Assembly (NCBI GenBank): GCA_016702545.1
Contig: JADJDT010000011.1
Coordinates: 28,725 to 92,724 of the forward strand
Source of the DNA: Pseudomonadota bacterium
GTDB lineage: Bacteria; Myxococcota_A; Polyangia; GCA-2747355
Direction: 5' to 3'
Length of the DNA stretch: 64,000 bases
Below are positions 11,001 to 19,506 of the stretch, one piece after another. Under the pieces are notes generated by a model. That model saw only the letters and a list, made by a program, of their open reading frames with translations. It ran no database searches and was not told the DNA's origin. How positions within the stretch are numbered: position 1 is the stretch's first letter; the number at the start of each line of letters is the position of its first letter. Both the position numbers and the translations under genes were made by a program.

Positions 11001-11755
11001 GTCGCGGGACGCTCTTCTCGAAGTGCAATAAGCTTGGCGAGTAAACGGTCCATCTCCTTCTGGTCGCGGAGAAAGTAGGCCGCCGCCGAGGAGCGGGACT
11101 CACCCACACGCACCGTCAAAAGGCGACCGGGCTGGTCAAGCTCGAACACGTCCTCGTCGGTGACGTCGTCACCGACGTAGAGCGCAGTGTCGGCCTGCTC
11201 AGCGCTTCTCAGTTCCATGAGAGCATCACCCTTGTTCGGAGCGCGTTCGGGAACGACATTCACGATGAGCTTGCCGGGGACCACGCGCATGCGCACCGCT
11301 AGGGCAGCGACCGCCGCGAGGATTGCAGAGCGCGCGAGTCGCTTGTTCCTCGACCGCCGGTAGTGGAGCGCGAGCGAGTAGCGCTTGTCCTCCAGGTCGA
11401 CCCCGGCGATCCCCGCGAGCGTCTTCTCGAGCGATGCGCGCGCATGGGCAATCTCCTCCTCGAACTCGTTCAAGCTCGCGCCAGGTTCGAGGCCGTGGTT
11501 GCCGATGACGTATTTGATCGGCGCCGCGCCAAGGCGAGCCGACACGTCCGGCTGGCTGCGGCCGGAGATGACCGCGCACGGATAGAGGCTGCAGACCTTG
11601 GCGAAGAGGTCGCTCGTCCGAGCTCGCATTTGCGCCATCTCTCGATTCGCAACGATCGGCGCCAGGGTGCCGTCGAAGTCGAACGCGACGAGCACGCGGG
11701 ACCAAGCGAGCTGCGCGAGCACCTCACCACTTTCGCGAGACAGCAGATGCCTCAT
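10997..11755 (-). CDS. otsB: Trehalose-6-phosphate phosphatase
   Basis: Protein of 252 residues of the HAD superfamily that removes phosphate from trehalose 6-phosphate to give the compatible solute trehalose. Motif I DFDGTLAPI (26-34) supplies the nucleophile and acid/base Asp pair, VISGR marks motif II, and GDDVTDEDVF near 207-216 is motif IV. GNHGLE is typical of OtsB. It overlaps otsA upstream (ATGA at 11752-11755) and the frameshifted marR gene downstream by 4 nt, so the three genes form one translationally coupled operon. Length is standard and the frame is intact. Confidence 0.95.
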   Translation of the reverse strand: MRHLLSRESGEVLAQLAWSRVLVAFDFDGTLAPIVANREMAQMRARTSDLFAKVCSLYPCAVISGRSQPDVSARLGAAPIKYVIGNHGLEPGASLNEFEEEIAHARASLEKTLAGIAGVDLEDKRYSLALHYRRSRNKRLARSAILAAVAALAVRMRVVPGKLIVNVVPERAPNKGDALMELRSAEQADTALYVGDDVTDEDVFELDQPGRLLTVRVGESRSSAAAYFLRDQKEMDRLLAKLIALREERPAT

Positions 11756-13825
11756 ACCGCCTCGGTACGGGCGACCAGTCCCGTCGCTCCCAGGCGCCCC
11801 GACATCCGTTCCTTGCGCCTCAGCTCTGCGGCATCGACCAGCATCCGACCTGCCCAGCGGTAGACGTTGAACTCCGACACGAGGCGCCTCATCGAGCGCA
11901 TTCGTTCTCTCTGTTCGTCCACTGGCATTCGCAGCGCCGCTGCGAGCGCGTCACTTGCCTGGCGCAGGTCGTACGGGTTGACGATGAGCGCCTCGGTCAG
12001 GTCGCGCGCCGCGCCGGTAAACTGGCTGAGCACGAGCACGCCCTGCTCGTCGTCCCGCGCCGCAACGAACTCCTTCGCGACCAGGTTCATCCCGTCGTGC
12101 AGGCTGCTCACGTAGCAAAGCCCTGCAGCTCGGTAATATCGGAACACCGCCGTGGGCTCGTGGTGCGACTTCAAGAGCACGATGGGGCGGTAGCTTCCCG
12201 ACGACCACTTGGCGTTGATTTCCGCAGCCACGGCCTCCACGCGTTCGTTCAGCTCTCGATAGCGTGGGATCTTGGTTCGGCTCGGCGCTGCGAGCTGGAT
12301 GAACGTGAACTTGCCGCGGAACTCCGGGTGCCGAGCAAGCAGCTGGTCCACCGCCGCCAGGCGCTCCTCGATCCCCTTGGTGTAGTCGAGGCGGTCGATG
12401 CCGACGCCGATGAGCGCATCCTCGGCAAGCCCGAGTTCCGTGCGGACCATCACACGCGACTCGGCAACCGAGGGCACCTTGCTGAGCCAATGCACCGGCC
12501 ACTCGATCGAGATGGGGTACGGCCGCACGACGGTCCGCCGCGGACCTTGGATCACCGCGTTCGACTCCCGATCGATGCGGCTCTCCATGAACGCGTCGAC
12601 GGAGTCGATGAAGTTGTTGCAGTGCTGCTGGGTGTGAAAGCCAAGGATGCTCGATCCGAGGAGCCCGGAGATGAGCTCGTCGCGCCAGGGACAAATGCCG
12701 ATGCGCTCGGCGTTGGGCGTGCTCGTAGTCCTCGGCGCGAAAGATCGGGCGGGCGTGAGCGACGTGGCAGAGCGGCCAGAGCCCCTCGTTGGCGAAGCCG
12801 TAGTAGTACCCGTTCTCCTCGTCCTCCTTGAGCCATACGCGACGAACCGAATAGGACTCCTCGCCGGGAGGGACGAGCACTCGATCGCGCTTGTCGACCG
12901 TGTCGCGGTCCGCGCTGCCGCTACCATGGGCGACCCACACACCGGAGCAGGCGCGCATGACGGGTTCGAGCGCAGTCACGAGCCCGCTCGCCGGGTGCAG
13001 GACCTTGATGCCGTCGGCGGTGTTCTCGTGAATGTACGGCTCCCGGTTTGCGAGGATGACCACCCGCTCTCCCTGGAGGTATTGGGTCAAGGTCGAACGG
13101 AGGCGCTCCGGGCTCCAGAGTCCACCGCGGGCCTCTCGCTCCCGTTCGCTGGCCAAGCGCTCCGCAAGCGTTCTCACATCACGGACGAGTGGCTGGAACT
13201 CCGTCGTCGCATCTCCCGTCAGCGCCCGTCGTAGCTCGAGCGTCCAGCCCTTCCACGCGAGCCGCGCCGCGATGAGCGTGACCAGCGACGCACCGAGGGA
13301 CAGGACGAAGAAGGCGAGGATGAGGATGTTCCGCGTCGTCTCTTCCCGTCGGGTCAGGTAGCTGAGATCGTGCACGAGCACGACGGCGCCGCGCGGCTGC
13401 GCTGCATCGCCGATGAGCGTGACGCTCAGATGTACGCGGCCCGAGGGCAACTCCGGCGTCATGGACCACGAAAGCGCGTCATGGGGTGCCTCGCTCCGCA
13501 TTCGTTCAAGCACGGAGCGACAGGAGAACTCGGCGGGGTAGGAGTCCGTGGCGCCGAGGAGCTCACCGCGAAGGGAGCAGGCCGCGGCCCCCATGATGCG
13601 CTCGTCGCGGGTGATGTCAGCGAGCGTCTCGGTAAGCCGCGCCCGGTCGGCGCCCCAGTTGTTCTCCAGGCTCTGCCGCGCTGACGACACGGCGAGGCGC
13701 GACCGCAGCGCGAGGTCCGCGTCGAACCACTCGCGCGTCGTATGCGCGAGGAGGAAGTACCCGGCGACGGCCAGCAGCGCCAGGCCGGCGAGGAGTACCG
13801 AGAGGAATCGGGCGGCGCGACGCAT
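11752..13825 (-). pseudogene. otsA: Membrane sensor-fused trehalose-6-phosphate synthase with an internal deletion
   Basis: GT20 glycosyltransferase that makes trehalose 6-phosphate from UDP- or GDP-glucose and glucose 6-phosphate. Unusually, about 250 residues precede it: a membrane helix (MRRAARFLSVLLAGLALLAV), a periplasmic domain, a second helix near 185-205 and a HAMP-like linker. The catalytic part starts near VVILANREPYIHEN. Near 12720 the frame jumps from IFRAEDYEH directly to PNAERIGICPWRDEL; roughly 45-50 residues that normally include the DYHFAL active-site strand are missing. Downstream GIDRLDYTKGI, LLKSHHEPTAVF and HDGMNLVAKEF are intact. Deletion plus frame change means no active product as read. 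Start at 13825 chosen for the signal-anchor; 13867 is possible. Confidence 0.88.
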
Positions 13826-13831
13826 GTCGCA

Positions 13832-13877
13832 GCTATAGCACGCAATGCTTGGATATCCAACCATCACGTGCTAAACG
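13832..13877. promoter_or_regulatory. Divergent promoter region with a 12-bp palindrome, candidate MarR operator
   Basis: The gap between otsA and the GH15 gene contains the perfect palindrome TTGGATATCCAA at 13849-13860. Leftward, TTGGAT (13860-13855) and TATAGC (13837-13832) are separated by 17 nt, a plausible -35/-10 pair for otsA. Rightward, TTGGAT (13849-13854) and TAAACG (13872-13877) are also 17 nt apart, but the -10 is poor. The palindrome overlaps both -35 positions, a suitable operator for the MarR protein encoded in the otsA operon. Predicted starts fall close to both start codons, so leaderless mRNAs are possible. Confidence 0.42.
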
Positions 13878-13883
13878 GTGCCC

Positions 13884-15651
13884 ATGACGCTCGCCGACCT
13901 CGGCCTCATCGGCAATTGCCAGCTCTCCGCGCTCGTGCGCAGGGACGGTGCGATCGTCTGGTCCTGCATGCCCCGCTTCGACTCGCCTCCGATCTTCGCG
14001 CGGCTGCTCGACGAGAAGGACGGCGGCCGTTCTCGATCAGGCCGGCCGATGGGCTGCCGGCGCGCAGCGCTACCTCCCGAACACCAACGTCCTCGAGACG
14101 CGGTTCGAGGGACCCGACGGCGCGTTTCGCGTGCTCGACTTCGCCCCGCGCTTCACGCAGTACGAACGCAGCTTCCGGCCGACCAAGCTCCTCCGCATCG
14201 TCGAGCCACTCTCCGGCACGCCCCGCATTCGTGTGACGTGCGACCCGGTGCTCGGCTGGGGTCGCGCGCGTCCGCGACGTGAGCTCGGTTCGCATCACAT
14301 CGCGTTTCACGGCTACGACGCCGAGCTGCGTCTCACGACCGACGCGCCGCTTTCGTATCTCGACGGAGAGCCGTTCGGTCTCTCAGAGCGCAGGCACTTC
14401 GTGCTCGCGTGGGGAGCGCCTGTCGAGGAGGCTCTGGAGCCGCTGTGCGAACGCTTCCTGCGCGAGACCGTGAAGTACTGGCAGCAGTGGGTAAAGCACT
14501 GCGACATCCCGCCGATCTACCAAGAAGAGGTCATCCGGTCCGCGCTCGCCCTGAAGCTGCACTGCTTCGAGGACACCGGAGCCATCGTCGCCGCGCTGAC
14601 GACTTCGATTCCCGAGGCGCCGGGTTCCGGCCGCACGTGGGATTACCGCTATTGTTGGTTGCGCGATGCCTACTACGCGCTCGGCGCTTTCCGGTTGCTG
14701 GGCCATTTCGAGGAGCGTGAGCAGTTTCTCCACTTCCTGCTCAACGTCGCGACATCGGCTCCTGACCTCGACCTGGCGCCGCTCTACCGAATCGACGGCA
14801 AGAGCGATCTCGTCGAGCGCGTGCTCGACGAGTGGCCGGGCTACCGCGGCGAGACGCCGGTCCGCATCGGCAACGGGGCGGCCGTGCACAAACAACACGA
14901 CGTCTTCGGTGAGATGGTGCTTGCGCTAACCCCGCTGTTCCTCGATGCGAGGTTCCGCGAGCAGGTGACGCCGCCTGTGCTCGACCTGGTCACCCGCCTC
15001 GCACGGAAGGCGGTCTCCGTCGCCGGCCAACCGGACGCGGGGATCTGGGAGTACCGCTCGGAGTGGCGCCCGCAGACCTTCAGCTCGCTCATGTGCTGGG
15101 CGGCCGCCGACCGGATGGCTCGCATCGCCAAGCAGCACAGGCCCGCGGACGCGGAGGAATTCCGCAGCGGCGCACACAAGATTCGGGAGGAACTCTTGAG
15201 CTGCGCAGTGGATCCGTCACGCGGATGCTTGGTCGCGGACTACGGAGGCACGGAGGTGGACGCGGCGCTCCTTCAGGCTGTGACGCTCCGGCTCCTGCCG
15301 TCAGACGACCAGCGTCTCCACGCGACGGTGAATGCCGTGCAGCACGATCTTGCGCATGATGGCTGGCTCAAGCGCTACAGGACGAACGACGGCTTCGGAG
15401 TCCCGGCGGTCGCCTTCATGCTCTGCACCTTCTGGCAGGTCGAGGCTCTCGCCAGACTCGGCCGCGCCGACGAGGCGAGAGCATTGATGGGTCGCGTGCG
15501 CGAGGTGAAGTCGCCGCTCGGGCTGCTCTCTGAAGATCTCGAGCCGGTTTCACACGTGATGTGGGGCAACTTCCCTCAGGCCTACTCGCACGTCGGGCTG
15601 ATCCACGCGGCGTTCGCAGCTTCTCCTCGCTGGTCGGAGTACGGCTCATGA
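13884..15651 (+). pseudogene. GH15 family glucoamylase/trehalase-like hydrolase, two frameshifts near the 5' end
   Basis: Cytoplasmic GH15 glycoside hydrolase; the family contains glucoamylases, glucodextranases and bacterial trehalases. It starts LADLGLIGNCQLSALV at 13884, then the frame shifts near 14029 (the piece FSIRPADGLPARSA) and again near 14065, after which AQRYLPNTNVLETRFEG runs unbroken to 15651. Diagnostic motifs are SGRTWDYRYCWLRDAYYAL, the general-acid region GIWEYRSEW and the C-terminal [10 protein letters not shown]. The substrate cannot be decided: trehalose would close a cycle with the divergent otsAB genes, while a maltooligosaccharide would fit glgP. The TGA overlaps the nhaA start (ATGA at 15648-15651). 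Apart from the indels the gene is full length. Confidence 0.88.
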
Positions 15652-17067
15652 GCGGTGGTGATTCGAAGACCCGTGCCGAGCTGCCGTCATCACCACCCGA
15701 GGCCTGGGAGCCGCTGCTCCGCTTCGCGCGCCTCGCGGGCCGCCCGCTCGAGCGCTTCCTCCGCATCGAGGCCGCGAGCGGAATCTTGCTGCTCGTTGCG
15801 GCGGCTGTCGCTCTCGCGTGGGCGAACTCGCCGTGGGCTGAGAGCTACGTGCATCTCTGGCACACGCCTCGGCATCCGCATCGGCGGGTTCACGTTCGAG
15901 CGGTCCGTCGAGTGGGTCGTCAACGACGGCCTGATGGTGATCTTCTTCTTCGTCGTCGGGATGGAGATCCGCCGCGAGCTCCACCACGGAGAGCTGTCGG
16001 AGTGGAGAAGGGCTGCGCTTCCCGCTGCTGCTGCGCTGGGCGGCATGCTCGCTCCAGCGGCGCTCTACCTCGTCATCGCGGGCGCTCCGGCAACCCGCTC
16101 CGGGTGGGGCGTGCCGATGGCGACGGACATCGCCTTCGCGGTCGGCATCCTCACGCTGCTCGGGAAGCGCGTGCCTGCCGCCCTGCGCGTGCTGCTGCTG
16201 GCGCTGGCGGTCATCGATGACCTGGGCGCCATCGTCGTCATCGCGCTGTTCTACTCGTCGGGCATCGCGCTGCCCGGCCTGCTCGTTGCCGCGCTCGGGT
16301 TCGGCGGCGTCTTCGCGATGCAGCGCCTGGGCGTACGAGCGAAGCTGGCGTACGTCGTGCCTTCCATCGTTGCCTGGGCGGGTATCTACGCGGCCGGCAT
16401 CCATCCGACGATCGCCGGCGTCATCGTTGGACTCGTCACGCCGGTGCGCGCGTGGCTTGGCCCGGACGGCTTCATGGCTGGGATCCGCCACGAACTTGAA
16501 CACCTCGCGAAGGTGACCCCCGGCGCGCTCTCGTCTCACGAGTTCGCGGAGACCCTGCGACACGTCGACGTGGCTCGCCGCGAAGCGATGTCGCCCGCCG
16601 AGAGCCTGATCGAGACGCTCCACCCCTGGGTCGCGTTCGGCATCATGCCCGTGTTCGCCCTCGCGAACGCGGGCGTCGCAGTCTCAGGTGGCGCGCTCGA
16701 CGCGGCCTCGTGGAGCGTCATAGCCGCCGTCGCAGTCGGCCTCATCGTCGGCAAGCCCGTTGGCATTCTCCTCGCGAGCTGGCTGACCCTGCGTCTGCGG
16801 ATCGGCACGCTCCCTACAGGCATGACCTTGCGCCACCTCGTCGTCCTCGGAGTCGTCGCGGGCGTCGGGTTCACGATGGCGCTCTTCATCGCGCAGCTCG
16901 CCTTCACCGACTCGAGTCTCCTAGCGGCGGCGAAGCTTGGCGTGCTCGCGGCGAGCGGTGGCGCCGCCGTGCTCGGGCTTGTTCTCGGCCGTCTGCTGAT
17001 CGCGCCAGTCGTGGCTGCTCAGGCCGCGCAGACAGCGGACGAGGCAGAAAGCTCGACGGAGGCGTGA
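15648..17067 (+). pseudogene. nhaA: Na+/H+ antiporter NhaA, one frameshift
   Basis: Inner-membrane antiporter exporting Na+ (or Li+) in exchange for protons. The N-terminal part from ATG 15648 reads [28 protein letters not shown], then near 15868 the frame changes; the family sequence [16 protein letters not shown] would be restored by two bases (CTCT reduced to CT). The remaining segment is complete: the ion-binding Asp pair in [19 protein letters not shown], the pH-sensor side [13 protein letters not shown], and PVFALANAGV in the later helices. The C-terminal 40 residues end in ADEAESSTEA. It overlaps the GH15 gene by 4 nt and the next antiporter begins 3 nt after its stop, so the transporters are cotranscribed with the hydrolase. 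Confidence 0.9.
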
Positions 17068-17069
17068 CG

Positions 17070-18320
17070 ATGGATGGGACGTTTCACCTCAACGAGGAGC
17101 TGCAGTACCTGCTTGTGGTGGTCGGCTTGTTCATCGTGCCGCGGGTGCTGCAGCGCCTGCGGATCCCGAGTGCGATCACGTGCGTCGCGATCGGGGCCGC
17201 GCTGGGCATGGGCTTCGGGCTGTTCCATGGCGACGGCGTGATGCCGCTCCTCTCGACGCTCGGCATCGTTTCGCTCTTCCTGTTCGCCGGATTGGAGGTG
17301 GACTTCGCGGAGCTCCGACGAGGCCTCGCGGTAACGATCGGACATCTCCTCCTTCAAGTCGCGCTGCTCGCGTCGGGCACCTGGGTTCTGGGCGCGATCT
17401 TCGACCTACCGTGGCGGCCCTCGCTGCTCTTGGCGCTGGCGCTTCTCACGCCTTCGACGGGGTTCATCCTCGACTCGCTGTCGGCGTTCGGCCTCAACGA
17501 GCAACAGCAGTTCTGGGTGAAAACCAAGGCGATTGCTTCTGAGCTGGTCGCCCTCGGTGCGCTCTTCTTCGTGGTTCAGTCCACGAGCGTCGAGAGCCTG
17601 GGCCTCATGACGCTCGCACTCGGGCTCATGGTCGTGCTGCTTCCATCCGTGTTCCAGATCTTCGCGTCTCGCATCCTGCCGTTCGCGCCGAAGTCGGAGT
17701 TCGCCTTCCTCATGATTCTTGCACTCGTGTGCGCCTACGTGACCCGTCATCTGGGCGTGTACTATCTCGTCGGCGCGTTCGTCGTCGGCGTCACTGCGGT
17801 CAGACTAAGGAAGCGCCTCCCGGCACTAGCTTCTGAACGTCTCCTCATCGGCATCGAGCTGTTCGCGTCGTTCTTCATTCCCTTCTACTTCTTCAAGGCG
17901 GGCCTGCGCCTCAAGCAGGAGTACTTCGCGTGGCAGGCCGTGCTTCTGGGACTCGCGTTCGTCGTTGTCGCGGTGCCGCTTCGCGTCGGGACCGTCGCCG
18001 TGTTCCGGCGCCTTGCCCTTGGTGAGCCATGGAGAGATGGCGCCCGCGTCGGTCTTTCGCTCGTGCCGACGCTGGTTTTCACGTTGGTGCTCGCGGATAT
18101 CCTGCGAGAGCGATACGCGCTGTCGTCACACCTGTTTGGCGCCCTGATCGTGTTCGCCCTGGTGAACACCGCCCTACCGGGCGTCCTTCTGCGTGCTGCG
18201 CCACCTGAGTTCGCGGAACCGGATGCGCCGCGCAGCGAACCCACGACCACTGTGGCGGCAGCGGGCGAGGTCTCCCCCGAGGCCCCGACGATCCGAACTG
18301 TGTCGTCGGAGCCATCGTGA
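17070..18320 (+). CDS. CPA2-type cation:proton antiporter (KefB/Kef-like)
   Basis: Integral membrane protein of 416 residues with about eleven to twelve hydrophobic segments and no cytoplasmic RCK/TrkA-N domain. The family pattern is visible in LFLFAGLEVDFAELRRGL (about 71-88), ALLTPSTGFILDSL (about 129-142) and FYFFKAGLRLK near 273. CPA2 members exchange K+ or Na+ for protons; which one is not readable. GGAGG at 17058-17062, inside the end of nhaA, supports the ATG at 17070, and 2 nt separate it from the nhaA stop. The last 50 residues are Ala/Pro/Glu-rich and probably disordered. Frame intact, unlike its neighbours. Confidence 0.88.
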   Translation: MDGTFHLNEELQYLLVVVGLFIVPRVLQRLRIPSAITCVAIGAALGMGFGLFHGDGVMPLLSTLGIVSLFLFAGLEVDFAELRRGLAVTIGHLLLQVALLASGTWVLGAIFDLPWRPSLLLALALLTPSTGFILDSLSAFGLNEQQQFWVKTKAIASELVALGALFFVVQSTSVESLGLMTLALGLMVVLLPSVFQIFASRILPFAPKSEFAFLMILALVCAYVTRHLGVYYLVGAFVVGVTAVRLRKRLPALASERLLIGIELFASFFIPFYFFKAGLRLKQEYFAWQAVLLGLAFVVVAVPLRVGTVAVFRRLALGEPWRDGARVGLSLVPTLVFTLVLADILRERYALSSHLFGALIVFALVNTALPGVLLRAAPPEFAEPDAPRSEPTTTVAAAGEVSPEAPTIRTVSSEPS

Positions 18321-18494
18321 GTGACCGGGCTCTCCCCGTTCGTATCGGCGGCCGCGAGGATCGGTGTCCTGGCAGAGAGCGACGGCGCGGCCATCCTTGG
18401 CCTGGTCCTCGGCCGCATTCTGCTCGCACCAGTGGTGAGTCCGTCCGCTGCACAGCCAGCGGACGAGGCAGGATGCTCGACGGAGGCGGGACGA
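18321..18494 (+). pseudogene. Duplicated C-terminal fragment of nhaA
   Basis: The peptide ARIGVLAESDGAAILGLVLG and the following RILLAPVV...ADEAGCSTEAG align with the very end of NhaA (AKLGVLAASGGAAVLGLVLG ... RLLIAPVV...ADEAESSTEA). The DNA match continues past the stop into the CTCGACGGAGGCG-GACGATG that forms the SD and start of the gene after nhaA. So a piece of the nhaA/antiporter junction is present twice, before the CPA2 gene and after it. It has no start or domain of its own and is a relic of tandem duplication or of replacement of a second nhaA-like gene. Confidence 0.75.
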
Positions 18495-18528
18495 TGTCGC
18501 TCCGCATCGACTTAGTGCGGGAGGGCGC

Positions 18529-19504
18529 TTGAACGAGTGGACTCAACTCATCGGGGGCGGGCTGCTTCTGTACTTCGGCGCCGAGTGGTTCGTCGCCGGG
18601 GCGTCCGCTCTCGCCCTGGCCTTGCGGGTGCCGCAGATCCTCGTGGGCCTCACCGTCGTCGCCTACGGAACCTCGGCCCCCGAGATCATCGTCGGGGTTC
18701 AAGCGGCGAGCGCTGGCCACGGTGAGGTCGCGCTCGGAAACGTCATCGGCTCGAACATCGCGAACATCGGGCTGATCCTCGGCATCGCGGCGCTCATCAG
18801 ACCGGCTCGCGTGGACGGGGCCTTGCGCAGACGTGAACTGCCCGTGCTCGTGGTGAGCACCGCGGTCATGCCCCTGCTGCTCCTCGACGGCGTCCTGAGC
18901 CGCTGGGAGGCGGGCGGGCTCCTGCTCGTGGCGGCCGGCTACACAGGTTGGATGATCCATGCCGCGCGCAGCGCAGCTTCCATTGCCACCGCAAGGCTCG
19001 ACGCAAAGACGGCGGGAGAAGCGGCGGACGCAGCCGGCGCTCCGAAGCCGGTCGGCACGCTGCGGGCGGCGCTGACGGCCGCCGTCGGCCTCGCAGTGCT
19101 GCTCATCGGCGGTCACCTCTTCGTGGGGGGCGCGGTCTCCGTGGCGCACGCCCTCGGGATGAGCGATCGGCTCGTGGGCCTCACGATCGTCGCAGTAGGG
19201 ACTTCGTTGCCCGAGCTCGTCACGAGCGTCATCGCGGCGCGACGCGGGCACTCGGACTTGGCGGTAGGCAACGTGGTGGGTTCCAACATCTTCAACACGT
19301 TCCTGTGCCTCGGCGCGGCCGGTCTGGCGGGCTCCGTGGGTGCTCCGCTTCACACCCTCGGCGTCGACCTCGTCGCGCTCGTTTTAGTGACGGGTCTCGC
19401 GGCAGCGTTCATCTGGAAGCGAGCGCACGATCACGCGGCTCGAGGGCGGCATTGCGCTGGCCTGCTACGTCATATTCACCGTCGTCACGGTGGGAAGAGG
19501 CTGA
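18529..19504 (+). pseudogene. CaCA-family Na+/Ca2+ (or K+-dependent) exchanger, frameshifted near its 3' end
   Basis: Membrane exchanger with the two inverted CaCA alpha repeats. Alpha-1: VVAYGTSAPEIIVGVQAA with GNVIGSNIANIGLILG; alpha-2: IVAVGTSLPELVTSVIAA with GNVVGSNIFNTFLCLG. These carry the Ca-coordinating Glu residues and the GxSxPE motifs. The start is TTG at 18529, preceded by GGAGGG at 18520-18525. Near 19425 the frame slips by one; the family ending TRLEGGIALACYVIFTVVTVGRG is present in another frame and stops at 19502-19504. Only the last helix is affected. The next gene starts with GTG at 19507, 2 nt later, consistent with a single transcript. Confidence 0.87.
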
Positions 19505-19506
19505 GC

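Noticed and set aside
13742..14236. Independent small gene overlapping the GH15 start
   Set aside because: Its middle part supplies the missing FSIRPADGLPARS segment of GH15, so it is a frameshifted piece of that gene.
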